DNA from: RI-153 sp963752935
GTDB taxonomy: Bacteria > Chloroflexota > Anaerolineae > Caldilineales > Caldilineaceae
DNA length: 64,000 nucleotides
NCBI GenBank assembly: GCA_963752935.1
Contig: CAVWAL010000008.1
Coordinates: 558,001 to 622,000, forward strand
Reading direction: 5' to 3'
Shown here: positions 8,584-16,988 of the stretch, piece by piece
Layout: every line of letters begins with the position of its first letter
Position numbering within the stretch: the first letter of the stretch is position 1
Program-made: the position numbers and the translations under genes
The notes under the pieces: generated by a model
Database searches by the model: none
What the model was told of the DNA's origin: nothing
Seen by the model: the letters and a program-made list of their open reading frames with translations, nothing else

Positions 8584-8838
8584 GATTTGAAATGGTGTGC
8601 TTTTCTTGGGCAAATCCCCCCTGCAGTTCTGGCACCCACACGCATGTAACATTGAAATGACCAATATGAGACGATTACCCCAGGTCAAACTCCTTTAATG
8701 AATCGTAAGATAAAGATACTTTGGTGCAATCGACTGATCGATGCGGAATCACCGCGCAGGAAGCCTCAGTCACGCCCGTTGCGCACGGTATCAAAAACAG
8801 TCCAATACTGTTCGTCTCTCGAGGAAAGGATTTTTGAG

Positions 8839-10584
8839 ATGGGAAATGAGCAAAGAGCGCGGTCCCTGGCTGGCCGGGTGCAGACGAGGTGGATGCTACT
8901 GCTGATCTTCATCTTCTCAGTGACGCTTGTCTTTGCGCTGGCCGACACTGACAATGCCACTGCATTCGGACTGCGCACACTGACCACATCGTCGCCGATC
9001 TCGCCGGCGCCCACGCCCGTTGTGATCACGCTTAATGCGGTCAATCCATCGCGGGGCGCAAACTCTGTGGTCGTCTACGTTAGCCTCTACGGTCAGAATC
9101 TGCGCGATGGGGGTCAGCTCTATCTGCGCTATGCCCTCAATCAAGAAGAAAGCGGCGGCACAACCGAGCGACCGTTGATCCCGATTCATTCAGAGTATGT
9201 GAACTCGGGCAAGCTCATCGCTCGTATTCCGGCCAGGGTTGCAGGCTATCCGCTGAAGCCAGGCTATTATGACTTTGTGCTCGTTTACAGCTCGCCGAGA
9301 TTGGCTTCCACCTCACAGAGCGCAGAACTGAAAAAGGCCTATCGCGTCCTCAATGCCGCCGATGTCAACGATCTCTATGCCGAGTCCTATCATTTGAGCA
9401 CAATACCCAGCCAGTTGTGGACGGGTGAAGAAACACAGTTGATGTTGAAAGTCCACCGCCTGGGTGGCATCGGTGGGACGGGCCAGTTTAACGTAGACTT
9501 CTACGCAGGTAGCCTGGCCCAAGAGAACTTCATCGGGCGGGCCACGGTGCCCGGCATCAGCCCCAACGGGGCGGCGGCCAGCAGCCTGGTGGCATGGACA
9601 CCTCAGTCATGGGGGAAAGTAAAAATCTTGGCGGTGATCGACCCCGAAAATGCCGTGGTCGAAAGCGACGAAGACAACAATGTGGTTATTACAGAGCGCA
9701 CTGTCTCTCTGGTTCAGGGCAGTGATACCTACCCACCCACGATTCACGACCTACGGGTTAACGGCGGCGAGGCCGAAGTCGGCCAACGGACAGTATCGCT
9801 TTCTGCCATCATCGAAGATGGCGTCGATCCGAACAAGCCTGCGGCACTCGTCTCTGGTCCGAACAGCGTCTACTACGTGGAGTTGCACTGGTATAGCGGT
9901 GTAGCCAACGGCAGCGGCAGTTGGATCCCCGTGAACTGGACGCAATGGATGCCCTACAACGGCGAAGCCACGGCGTTTGTCCTGCATCCTACGTCTGGGT
10001 TACGGTTCTTGCAGGCATGGGGAGCCGACGCCGCGGGCAACATTTCGAGCCTGCCGGCAGGGCGCAGCCTGACCTATATTCCGGAAGAAGACGAAGTCGC
10101 CGCCGGTGAGATCCGTGTCTATCGAAAAGAAGTCGCGGCGGGCCAGTGCTTGAAGGTTGAGGTAACACCCTCGCAGAATGACATGGATCCCGATCTCTAC
10201 GTATGGTCGCCGGCGGGATCACTGCAAGGGCTGAGCAACAACAGCGCCGGCATCAAAGACACGGTGACGATCCAGCCCACGGCGACAGGTTCCTACCAGA
10301 TCGAAGTCGAAGGCTTCACCGACGCCGGCTACCACCTGACGATTCAGGTTACCGATAGTTGCGCCGGTGAGAGAAGCGGCATCGAGACACAGGAGACATC
10401 GGCCAAGATGCCTCGATCGATGCCTTCAATTCCTGTGAGTGAAGCGCCCAACCTGGATGAAGCGCCGATGCCGCAAGCTGACATCACACAGTCAATCGTC
10501 TTTTTGAGCGTGATCACCAATGGCGATCGCAGCGAATTCGCAGGCGCGGACAAGAAGATCTACTTGCCGGCGTTGACACGCTAG
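8839..10584 (+). CDS. Secreted protein with CARDB-like and PPC-like domains
   Basis: The 581-residue protein has a signal peptide (basic start, then WMLLLIFIFSVTLVFALA, about residues 15-32), a beta-rich region, a CARDB-type domain around residues 175-290 (ends with the typical 'DPENAVVESDEDNN' strand), and a bacterial pre-peptidase C-terminal-like (PPC) domain near 431-505 (DPDLYVWSPAG, TGSYQIEVEG). No catalytic domain was recognised, so it is probably a surface or matrix protein. It ends in KIYLPALTR, discussed in the findings. The ATG at 8839 has AGGAAAGG 9 bases upstream, and its signal peptide is then correctly placed; the TTG/ATG starts further upstream (8698) would bury the signal peptide. 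Confidence 0.75.
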   Translation: MGNEQRARSLAGRVQTRWMLLLIFIFSVTLVFALADTDNATAFGLRTLTTSSPISPAPTPVVITLNAVNPSRGANSVVVYVSLYGQNLRDGGQLYLRYALNQEESGGTTERPLIPIHSEYVNSGKLIARIPARVAGYPLKPGYYDFVLVYSSPRLASTSQSAELKKAYRVLNAADVNDLYAESYHLSTIPSQLWTGEETQLMLKVHRLGGIGGTGQFNVDFYAGSLAQENFIGRATVPGISPNGAAASSLVAWTPQSWGKVKILAVIDPENAVVESDEDNNVVITERTVSLVQGSDTYPPTIHDLRVNGGEAEVGQRTVSLSAIIEDGVDPNKPAALVSGPNSVYYVELHWYSGVANGSGSWIPVNWTQWMPYNGEATAFVLHPTSGLRFLQAWGADAAGNISSLPAGRSLTYIPEEDEVAAGEIRVYRKEVAAGQCLKVEVTPSQNDMDPDLYVWSPAGSLQGLSNNSAGIKDTVTIQPTATGSYQIEVEGFTDAGYHLTIQVTDSCAGERSGIETQETSAKMPRSMPSIPVSEAPNLDEAPMPQADITQSIVFLSVITNGDRSEFAGADKKIYLPALTR

Positions 10585-10605
10585 TGATGTGTGGGGCGTG
10601 ATTTG

Positions 10606-10641
10606 ATCGGTAGGGGCGCAGCAAGCAGCGCCCCTACCGAT
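10606..10641 (+). terminator. 14-bp hairpin after the CARDB/PPC gene
   Basis: ATCGGTAGGGGCGC (10606-10619) pairs perfectly with 10628-10641 across an 8-base loop. It lies 21 bases after the stop codon, between convergent genes. Its GTAGGGGCGC core resembles hairpin repeats that are scattered through Chloroflexota genomes (general recollection), so it may be a dispersed repeat doing a terminator's job. Confidence 0.6.
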
Positions 10642-10701
10642 TTGCCGGCAAACATTCGAGAGCGCGCAATTTGTAAGGGTGGCATATGGGCGACCACCGA
10701 T

Positions 10702-10734
10702 CAAGGGGCAAGGAATTCGATTCCTTGCCCCTTG
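10702..10734 (-). terminator. 15-bp hairpin downstream of galT
   Basis: CAAGGGGCAAGGAAT (10702-10716) and its exact complement (10720-10734) enclose a 3-base loop. It is 45 bases beyond the galT stop codon on the minus strand. Neither side has a strong T-run, so termination may be Rho-assisted or the structure may protect mRNA 3' ends. Confidence 0.6.
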
Positions 10735-10779
10735 GTGATCTTGTCAGGATGGATTACCGATTGGTTCAGCCGATCCTGA

Positions 10780-11853
10780 TCACAAGTCCCCACGTTGAAG
10801 ATAATGAACATCGCTCTGCCGGCGCAAACGCTCGGCAGCCTGCTCCGCCGTGATATCGCGCTGGGGTGTGGCCAGCATTTCGTAGCCCACCATAAACTTT
10901 TTGACTGTGGCAGAGCGCAGCAGCGGCGGGTAAAAATGGGCGTGAAGTTGCCAATGTGGATAGCGTCCACCATCGGTTGGTTGACCATGCCAGCCCATTG
11001 AGTATGGAAAGCTGGTTTCAAAGAGGTTATCGTAGCGCGTGAGCAACCGCTTGAGAATGGAAGACAAGCCATCGCGTTCTGCATCGTTCAGGTCTTGCAT
11101 TTGCAGAACATGACGGCGCGGCAGCAAGAGGATCTCGAACGGCCAAAGCGCCCAATAGGGCACGACGGCGGCCCACGTCTCATTTTGGATGACCAAACGA
11201 TCGGCGTCTTCCAGCTCTGCCTGCAGATAGTCGAGCAGAAGCGGCGTGCCGTGGCGTTCAAAGTAAGCACGCTGATGGTGATCTTCCTTGGCCGGTTCGG
11301 TGGGGACACGACGATTTGCCCACACCTGTCCGTGCGGGTGAGGGTTAGAACTGCCCATAACCGCTCCCCGGTTCTCGAAGAGTTGCACATAGCCAATGTC
11401 CGGTTTGTTGCCCAGTTCTTCGATCTGCTCTGCCCACACATCCACCACGCGACGGATATCGGCCTCGTCCATCTCGGCCAGGGTCAGATCATGGCGCGGG
11501 CTAAAGCAGATCACCCGACAGGTGCCTGTTTCCGCTTCGGCCTGAAAGAAGCGCGATCGGCTGACATCCATACCCGGCGTGTCGGGCAGGAGCGCGGCAA
11601 AATCGTTGGTGAAGACGTAGGTGCTTTCGTAGTCCGGATTGACGGCGCCTCCCGCGCGCTCGTTGCCCGGACACAGGTAGCACTGGGGATCATGGCGAGG
11701 ACGTTCCTCTGGGGGTCTCTTTTCGACCTGCCCCTGCCAGGGACGCTTGGTGCGGTGCGGCGAAACCAGAATCCACTCACCCGTGAGCAAATTGCGCCGA
11801 CGGTGAGGATGTTCGGTGGGATCGAAGGTCGATGGATCAGAAATCTCTGTCAC
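10780..11853 (-). CDS. galT: Galactose-1-phosphate uridylyltransferase
   Basis: The 357-residue enzyme exchanges UMP between UDP-glucose and galactose-1-phosphate in the Leloir pathway. Diagnostic features are NPHPHGQVWAN, with the HPH active-site triad at residues 172-174 (the second His is the nucleophile in the family), a zinc pair CYLC at 58-61, and the conserved ends LTGEWILVSPHR and HWQLHAHFYPP. Length matches class-I GalT. It is the last gene of a minus-strand operon, 29 bases after the ROK kinase, giving a sugar-use pair. The sugar kinase next door is fructokinase-like, not a galactokinase, so galK is presumably elsewhere. Confidence 0.95.
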   Translation of the reverse strand: MTEISDPSTFDPTEHPHRRRNLLTGEWILVSPHRTKRPWQGQVEKRPPEERPRHDPQCYLCPGNERAGGAVNPDYESTYVFTNDFAALLPDTPGMDVSRSRFFQAEAETGTCRVICFSPRHDLTLAEMDEADIRRVVDVWAEQIEELGNKPDIGYVQLFENRGAVMGSSNPHPHGQVWANRRVPTEPAKEDHHQRAYFERHGTPLLLDYLQAELEDADRLVIQNETWAAVVPYWALWPFEILLLPRRHVLQMQDLNDAERDGLSSILKRLLTRYDNLFETSFPYSMGWHGQPTDGGRYPHWQLHAHFYPPLLRSATVKKFMVGYEMLATPQRDITAEQAAERLRRQSDVHYLQRGDL

Positions 11854-11882
11854 AGCAGGTGCTCCTGTGTGGATGGTGACGG

Positions 11883-12779
11883 TTAGCCGATGAGCAGAGC
11901 ATCCTGGGCCAGCGCCATGGCGCCGAGGACGCCGGCCTGGTTACCCAATTGGGGCGCAACGATGTAACTGTCGATGCTGTCGAGGATTGCCGGCATCTGG
12001 ATATACCCGTTGAGAAGCCGTTGTACTTCGCTGCGAACCAGTGGAAAGACTGCAGGTTGAGCCATCACGCCGCCCCCCAGAATGATCCGCTGCGGGGAGA
12101 GGATTGTGATGACGTTGATCAGGCCGAGGGCAAGGTAGTGGGCCTCTAGTTTCCAGGCTTCGTGATCGATGGGCAAAGTTTCACCGCGGACACCCCAGCG
12201 CGCTTCCAGGGCAGGGCCAGCGGCCAGGCCTTCCAGACAATCACCGTGGAATGGACAGTTGCCGGGGAAAGGATCGCGTGTCAGATCGTGCGGCACGACC
12301 ATGTGCCCCATTTCGGGGTGCAGCAAGCCGTGGATCAGCCTGCCGTTGACCATACCGCCACCGCCCAGGCCGGTGCCGATGGTCCAATAGACGAAGGTAT
12401 CCAGACCCTTCGCTGCGCCCCAACGATTTTCCCCGAGGGCGGCGCCGTTGACATCGGTATCCAGGCCGACGGGCAGGCCATATTGGCGGGCGAAGACGCC
12501 CACGATATCAGTGTTCTGCCAGGCGAGTTTGGGGGTGGTGGTGATGTACCCAAAAGACGGCGAGCGTGGATCGGCGTCTACGGGGCCGAACGACGCAATC
12601 CCAATTGCGGCGATCTCGTGCTGAGCGCGCTGTTCATCGAAGAAGGCCAATGCCCGGCCCAATGTCTCCTCGGGCGTCGTCGTCGCGAACCGTGCCTCGG
12701 CGCGGATGTCGCCGGGGCCACTCCCCACAGCACAGACAAATTTGGTGCCGCCTGCTTCAATTCCCCCGAAAAGTGTCAT
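11883..12779 (-). CDS. ROK-family sugar kinase (fructokinase/glucokinase type)
   Basis: A 298-residue cytoplasmic kinase that phosphorylates a hexose with ATP. The ATP phosphate loop GGIEAGGTKF sits at the N-terminus, the catalytic region is LDTDVNGAALGE, and a ROK zinc module is formed by HPEMGH and the downstream CPFHGDCLEGLAAGPAL. This arrangement is typical of the ScrK/GmuE fructokinase branch. A good Shine-Dalgarno (AGGAAG) precedes the ATG. It lies between the endonuclease V gene and galT on one strand and is likely co-transcribed with them. The exact sugar cannot be assigned with certainty; fructose, glucose or mannose are possible. Confidence 0.88.
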   Translation of the reverse strand: MTLFGGIEAGGTKFVCAVGSGPGDIRAEARFATTTPEETLGRALAFFDEQRAQHEIAAIGIASFGPVDADPRSPSFGYITTTPKLAWQNTDIVGVFARQYGLPVGLDTDVNGAALGENRWGAAKGLDTFVYWTIGTGLGGGGMVNGRLIHGLLHPEMGHMVVPHDLTRDPFPGNCPFHGDCLEGLAAGPALEARWGVRGETLPIDHEAWKLEAHYLALGLINVITILSPQRIILGGGVMAQPAVFPLVRSEVQRLLNGYIQMPAILDSIDSYIVAPQLGNQAGVLGAMALAQDALLIG

Positions 12780-12822
12780 GGTTCATCTTCCTGGTGAGTT
12801 TGTGGCGTAAAGTAAATTCGAT

Positions 12823-13494
12823 CTATGTGAGTTCGCCGCGGCTTAACAGATGAGCCTGCCGCGTCGGCTCCGGCAGTTTGTAGCCGGCCCCACAGGACAG
12901 TGTCATCGCCACCGCTTCTGGCAACGTGATCCGGTGCCCCACGCTCACGTAGACCGGCTTGACATTGGTCCTGGTGCGCACCAGTTCGCCCACGATCTCG
13001 CCCCGATCCCACAAGGGCAGGTGAGCGCCGCGTTCGCCGGGCAGCTCGGCATGGGCATCGCCGATGAGGCGGCTCTTGGCTACACCCATGGCCGGCATGT
13101 CCAGCAAGACACCCAGGTGTGACGCCAACCCCAGGCGGCGCGGATGGGCGCGTCCCTGTGAATCGGTCATCAGCAAATCGGGGGTCACGCTCAACTGCTC
13201 CAGCGCCTTTAGCACTGCCGGGATCTCGCGAAAACTGAGCAACCCGGTAATGTAGGGAAACTGCACGGGTCCCCGCCAGATCGCCGTGTCCAGTCGGGCC
13301 AGATCAGGCAGGCGCAACACAACCACCGCAGCCTGCACCCAATCGTTGCGCACGCTCATGTCCACACCGGCAATCGTCAGCACAGAAGTGGAAAGCGACT
13401 GCTCTTTCACGAGAGGGGCCAGTTTGTGCTGGATGGCCACTGCTTGCTCGCGTGAGACGTCCCAGGCGTGGGGGTGATGCAGCGTCAACTGCAC
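12823..13494 (-). CDS. nfi: Endonuclease V (deoxyinosine 3' endonuclease)
   Basis: The 223-residue protein cuts DNA near deaminated adenine (hypoxanthine). All three catalytic acidic positions known in the family are present: GVDMSV, the Glu in PYITGLLSFREIP, and the Asp in TDSQGRAHPRRLGLASH. The last normally reads DGHGxAHPRR, so this is a slight variant. The start is a GTG at 13494: AGGAG is exactly 7 bases upstream, and the gene then overlaps the preceding radical-SAM gene by 10 bases, implying translational coupling. A longer open frame upstream merely overlaps that gene. Confidence 0.9.
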   Translation of the reverse strand: MQLTLHHPHAWDVSREQAVAIQHKLAPLVKEQSLSTSVLTIAGVDMSVRNDWVQAAVVVLRLPDLARLDTAIWRGPVQFPYITGLLSFREIPAVLKALEQLSVTPDLLMTDSQGRAHPRRLGLASHLGVLLDMPAMGVAKSRLIGDAHAELPGERGAHLPLWDRGEIVGELVRTRTNVKPVYVSVGHRITLPEAVAMTLSCGAGYKLPEPTRQAHLLSRGELT

Positions 13495-14369
13495 GTGGTT
13501 TCTCCTGTAACCGAGCGGGCGAGCGCCGTAAAACCGGCCTGAGACCATCCAGCGCGTGGACCGATACGCGCCGCCAACCATTCGTACAGTGCACGTGCCT
13601 GATCTTCGCCTCGCCAATCTCCCCAGCCCAGTGCCGTGTAGGAGGCAGGGATCGACGTCCTGGCTGTGCGGGTGCCGCCGCCACCATCGCCGCTGGCATA
13701 GGTGTCCACTATCACACGCTGGCTGTGCTCTAGCAGGGCGGCGCCGAAAGTGGCGACCGAGGAAAAGGGCAAGCAAGGGCTGACGGCAGCCTGCACTTGC
13801 AGTCCGGCCTGCATCGCCTGTGCCAACGTTTCAAAACGTTGCGCCACCGATGGGCAGCGCGGCGTGAGCCGGGCGCGTACAGCATCATCGTCGGTTTCCA
13901 CTGTAAAACTGAGCCAACAGCGCTTGCCCAGCGCCTGCAACAGATCGAAATCGCGCGTCACCAACGGCGATCGCGTCTGCACGACCAGCAACCCCGGCGG
14001 CCGCTCGGCCAACGCTTCCAGACAGGCGCGGGTCAAACGCCAACGCCGTTCCGATCCTTGATAGGGATCAGTGGTCGAAGACATAAAAATGGCGGTTTGG
14101 GCCAGATCGCCACGTCGTTCGAGACGCGCCAACTCGGTCGCCAGTTTCTCGGCAATCCCAGTTCGCGGGTAGACATACTCGCCCCAGGCGCGACCGTCAC
14201 GCTGGAAGTGGTGGACGCTCAGCCCTTGCACATAACAGTAGTCGCACCCAAAACGGCAGCCGATGTACGGTTGTAATGTGTGGGTAAAGCCGGTCAAAAA
14301 GCCACCGGTGCGTGTCAGGGCGCCACTGGCCGGACGTGGAGAAAGCTGAAAGTGAGCTTCGTCATGCAT
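13485..14369 (-). CDS. Radical SAM protein of the SPL (spore photoproduct lyase-like)/Rv2578c type
   Basis: The 294-residue protein carries the radical-SAM cluster motif CRFGCDYC (Cx3Cx2C, about residues 38-45), after LQPYIGC, and the SPL-family segments FMSSTTDPYQGSE and VQTRSPLVTRDFDLL. It should bind a 4Fe-4S cluster and cleave S-adenosylmethionine. True spore photoproduct lyases are confined to spore formers, and this protein belongs to the broad related group of unknown substrate. Its 3' end overlaps endonuclease V, so a nucleic-acid repair or modification role is plausible (inference). Confidence 0.8.
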   Translation of the reverse strand: MHDEAHFQLSPRPASGALTRTGGFLTGFTHTLQPYIGCRFGCDYCYVQGLSVHHFQRDGRAWGEYVYPRTGIAEKLATELARLERRGDLAQTAIFMSSTTDPYQGSERRWRLTRACLEALAERPPGLLVVQTRSPLVTRDFDLLQALGKRCWLSFTVETDDDAVRARLTPRCPSVAQRFETLAQAMQAGLQVQAAVSPCLPFSSVATFGAALLEHSQRVIVDTYASGDGGGGTRTARTSIPASYTALGWGDWRGEDQARALYEWLAARIGPRAGWSQAGFTALARSVTGETTCS

Positions 14370-14501
14370 TTGGATAGCTCCGAAACTTCTGCACTGTACT
14401 GTGCTGCAAAGACCGGTTCAGTATACCATCGCCGAGCCATTGATGCACGGTAGGAGCAGATGCCCGGCGCCCCTGGTTTAGGCGATCACCCTGGCTTCCG
14501 G

Positions 14502-14507
14502 TATAAT
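14502..14507 (+). promoter_or_regulatory. TATAAT -10 element of the Nudix gene
   Basis: A perfect -10 hexamer lies only 9 bases before the ATG at 14517, so transcription would begin at about 14514 and leave almost no leader. The -35 region is poor. Confidence 0.5.
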
Positions 14508-14516
14508 GATCGATCG

Positions 14517-15047
14517 ATGGTAAAAACGTATCAGTTCTGCCCATTTTGCGCCACCAGCCTGGTGGAAGCCTTCCGATTCGATCAGATCCGCCCCACCTGC
14601 CCGGCCTGCGGATTTGTCCAATTTCCTGATCCCAAGGTCGCCGTGATCGCACTGGTGATACACCTGGGCAAGGTTCTGCTCGTCCAACGCGGCGTTGATC
14701 CGGGCAAAGGACGATGGGCGCTCCCCGGCGGCTATATGGACGCAGGCGAGATGCCGGGATCGGCCTTGCAACGCGAGTTGCGAGAAGAGGTGGGGCTGGG
14801 TATTGATGTCAAAGAGCTGATCCACATCTACCCCATGACCAACGGTGAGGGCCAACGCATCGGTATTGTGTTGGCGTTCAAGGCATCGCCCGCCGGGGAT
14901 CGGACCGTCGTTGAAGTTGGCGATGATGTGGCCGATGCAGGATGGTTTGCTCCTGACAAAATACCCACCGAGCTGGCGTTTGAATCGACGACGACGCTGA
15001 TTGAGACGTGGTTGACCCTTGAGGGTCAACATCTCGATCGCGACTAA
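14517..15047 (+). CDS. Nudix hydrolase with N-terminal zinc ribbon
   Basis: A 176-residue protein. An N-terminal ribbon has two Cys pairs (CPFC and CPAC, about residues 8-32). The Nudix box follows: GGYMDAGE, seven residues, then RELREEVGL, matching Gx5Ex7REUxEExGU, which binds the metal that hydrolyses nucleoside-diphosphate-linked substrates. The arrangement resembles NudC-like or ADP-ribose/NADH pyrophosphatases of the ribbon-plus-Nudix group, but the substrate is unknown. The ATG at 14517 is chosen because it starts just before the ribbon and just after TATAAT; the longer frame (14460) begins upstream of the promoter. It is divergent from the radical-SAM operon. Confidence 0.85.
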   Translation: MVKTYQFCPFCATSLVEAFRFDQIRPTCPACGFVQFPDPKVAVIALVIHLGKVLLVQRGVDPGKGRWALPGGYMDAGEMPGSALQRELREEVGLGIDVKELIHIYPMTNGEGQRIGIVLAFKASPAGDRTVVEVGDDVADAGWFAPDKIPTELAFESTTTLIETWLTLEGQHLDRD

Positions 15048-15157
15048 TGTACTGCTATGCAAACACCACGACGGAAATCGGGCGTCTAGAGCGTGTCCGC
15101 CTATTTCCGCCGGGATTTACTAACTATCCGGCCCTGTTCACTCTGGAGACGATTTTC

Positions 15158-16270
15158 ATGTCCATCAGCGATCATAGGATACCCACGCAGGCGTCCACCG
15201 AATCACAAAAAGATACAGCCGAAACGAAGACCTATCTGATCACGGGCGGCGCCGGTTTTTTGGGCATCAACATGGCGCGCTATCTGCTGGCGCGAGGACA
15301 CAAAGTGGTTTCGCTTGACATTGCCGAGTTCGACTACCCAGATCGGGCGAAGGTGACAGTTTGTGTCGGAGATATCCGCAACCGCAGCGATGTTGATCAC
15401 GCCATGGCGGGTGTGGACATTGTGATCCACACGGCGGCTGCGCTTCCGCTCTACTCGCCCGAAGACATCTACTCCACCGACATTGACGGGCTGCGCACGG
15501 TGCTCCAATCGGCGAAAGATGCACAGGTCGAGCGCGTCGTCCATATTTCATCAACGGCGGTCTACGGCATTCCCGACCACCACCCACTACGCGAAGAAGA
15601 TCGACTCGACGGCGTCGGCCCCTATGGCGAAGCAAAGGTGCAGGCCGAGAGCATTTGCGCCGACTTTCGCAGCCAGGGGCTGTGCGTGCCGATCATTCGT
15701 CCTAAATCGTTTATTGGCCCGGAACGGCTCGGCGTCTTTGCCCTCTTCTACGACTGGGCCAAGGACGGCAAAAACTTCCCCATGCTGGGCAGCGGCAACA
15801 ACCGCTATCAACTGCTCGACGTGGAAGACCTGTGCGCCGCCATTTATCTGGCGGCCACGCTGGAGTGTGAGCGGGTCAACGACGTCTTTAACGTTGGCGC
15901 CGAGGAGTTCACCACGATGAAGCAAGATTATCAGGCGGTCCTCGACTATGCGGGGCACGGCAAACGGATCGTGCCGCTGCCCGCCGGCCCGGCCATCTGG
16001 ACGCTGCGCCTGCTGGAAGCGCTTCACCTTTCGCCGCTGTACAAGTGGGTCTACGAGACGGCGGCCACAGATTCATTTGTGTCGATCGATAAGGCGAAAC
16101 GGGTGTTGGGCTGGCAGCCTACTTACTCGAACAAAGATGCCTTGGTGCGTAACTATATCTGGTACATCGAACATCTACACGAATTTGAGAACAAGAGCGG
16201 TGTCTCGCATCGCGTGCCCTGGAGCCAGGGTATCCTCAAGTTGGCGAAGATGGTCTTTTCGTGGCCGTAG
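15158..16270 (+). CDS. NAD(P)-dependent sugar epimerase/dehydratase (extended SDR)
   Basis: A 370-residue short-chain dehydrogenase-type enzyme. The Rossmann loop is ITGGAGFLG (about residue 28), the active site comprises HISSTAVYG and YGEAK (YxxxK), and the C-terminal half is the variable substrate domain. Such enzymes act on nucleotide-sugars or steroid-like alcohols; the family alone does not tell which. The ATG at 15158 has GGAGA 8 bases upstream; an in-frame start at 15047 overlaps the Nudix stop codon and would give an unrelated 37-residue leader. A classical terminator follows. Confidence 0.85.
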   Translation: MSISDHRIPTQASTESQKDTAETKTYLITGGAGFLGINMARYLLARGHKVVSLDIAEFDYPDRAKVTVCVGDIRNRSDVDHAMAGVDIVIHTAAALPLYSPEDIYSTDIDGLRTVLQSAKDAQVERVVHISSTAVYGIPDHHPLREEDRLDGVGPYGEAKVQAESICADFRSQGLCVPIIRPKSFIGPERLGVFALFYDWAKDGKNFPMLGSGNNRYQLLDVEDLCAAIYLAATLECERVNDVFNVGAEEFTTMKQDYQAVLDYAGHGKRIVPLPAGPAIWTLRLLEALHLSPLYKWVYETAATDSFVSIDKAKRVLGWQPTYSNKDALVRNYIWYIEHLHEFENKSGVSHRVPWSQGILKLAKMVFSWP

Positions 16271-16288
16271 AAGAAGAAGATAGAAAAC

Positions 16289-16317
16289 GCCCGGGGCCAT
16301 TGCCCTGGGCGCTTTTT
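16289..16317 (+). terminator. Rho-independent terminator of the epimerase gene
   Basis: GCCCGGGGC (16289-16297) pairs with GCCCTGGGC (16302-16310), including one G-U pair, over a CATT loop, and is followed by TTTTT (16313-16317). Position is 18 bases after the stop codon. Confidence 0.9.
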
Positions 16318-16354
16318 CTGGTTGCTAGATCGTCCCTCTGTCACAGTTAGCTCG

Positions 16355-16885
16355 CTACGCTTCATCATCCTTTTGGACGGGGATGTCCTGAGCGTCTGCC
16401 TCTTTGCCGGCATTCTCTTCGCCGCGGCGCTTTTCCATCCGATCGGCAAATTCCTGGAGTTCGACCGCCACGGCGCCTAAGCCTTTGGTCAGTCCATCGC
16501 GCACATCGTCGGTGACTTTACTGGTCCGCACTTTCTCTACCACGCGCCCGGCCTGCTCGCGCAGTTCCTGTCCTTGTTCGCTGCGGTTGAACTTCACCAG
16601 CGTCTCTTCGACATTGTCGACCAACGTGCGAAGGCCGCGGTTCAAGTCAGCTTCCAACTGCTTACGCTGTTCGCTGCCCCATGCGGCGCGCACGGCGTTG
16701 GTGAAGGCTTCGGCCAGGCGTGCGATCTCGGCGGTCAACTCTTCGGCGGCCTTGCTTTCGCTGGCGCGCTGTTCAGCGGATGGTTCGCTGTGGATATCGG
16801 CGTCAGACGCGGCATCAGTTTTGGGGCTACCTTCCAGAGTATCAATCATTTCTTCTTCAGTCTCTTCGAGTCGTTTGTCGTCCAT
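16355..16885 (-). CDS. Acidic helical protein of unknown function
   Basis: A 176-residue cytoplasmic protein without membrane segments. The first 50 residues are acidic and probably disordered, the middle (about 50-140) is amphipathic helix of apolipoprotein/phasin-like character (AEIARLAEAFTNAVRAAW, GLRTLVDNVEETLVKF), and the tail is charged. Repeated helices of this kind often coat lipid or polymer surfaces, but no family motif is certain. AGGAG sits 7 bases before the ATG. It follows the GT39 gene on the same strand after a 103-base gap. Confidence 0.6.
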   Translation of the reverse strand: MDDKRLEETEEEMIDTLEGSPKTDAASDADIHSEPSAEQRASESKAAEELTAEIARLAEAFTNAVRAAWGSEQRKQLEADLNRGLRTLVDNVEETLVKFNRSEQGQELREQAGRVVEKVRTSKVTDDVRDGLTKGLGAVAVELQEFADRMEKRRGEENAGKEADAQDIPVQKDDEA

Positions 16886-16988
16886 CGTTATCTCCTTTTA
16901 CCAGGCGTTCACTCAATGATTGAGGTGGATAAAATTCGCAGATGCGTGGCACCATGAAACACTACGCACCCTAACACGAAAAGTTGCA

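Noticed and set aside
11095..11886. 263-codon plus-strand frame opposite galT
   Set aside because: galT has all catalytic motifs; this frame overlaps it without recognisable features.
13495..13776. Longer frame for endonuclease V reaching 13776
   Set aside because: It overlaps the radical-SAM gene; the GTG at 13494 with AGGAG at ideal spacing explains the start.
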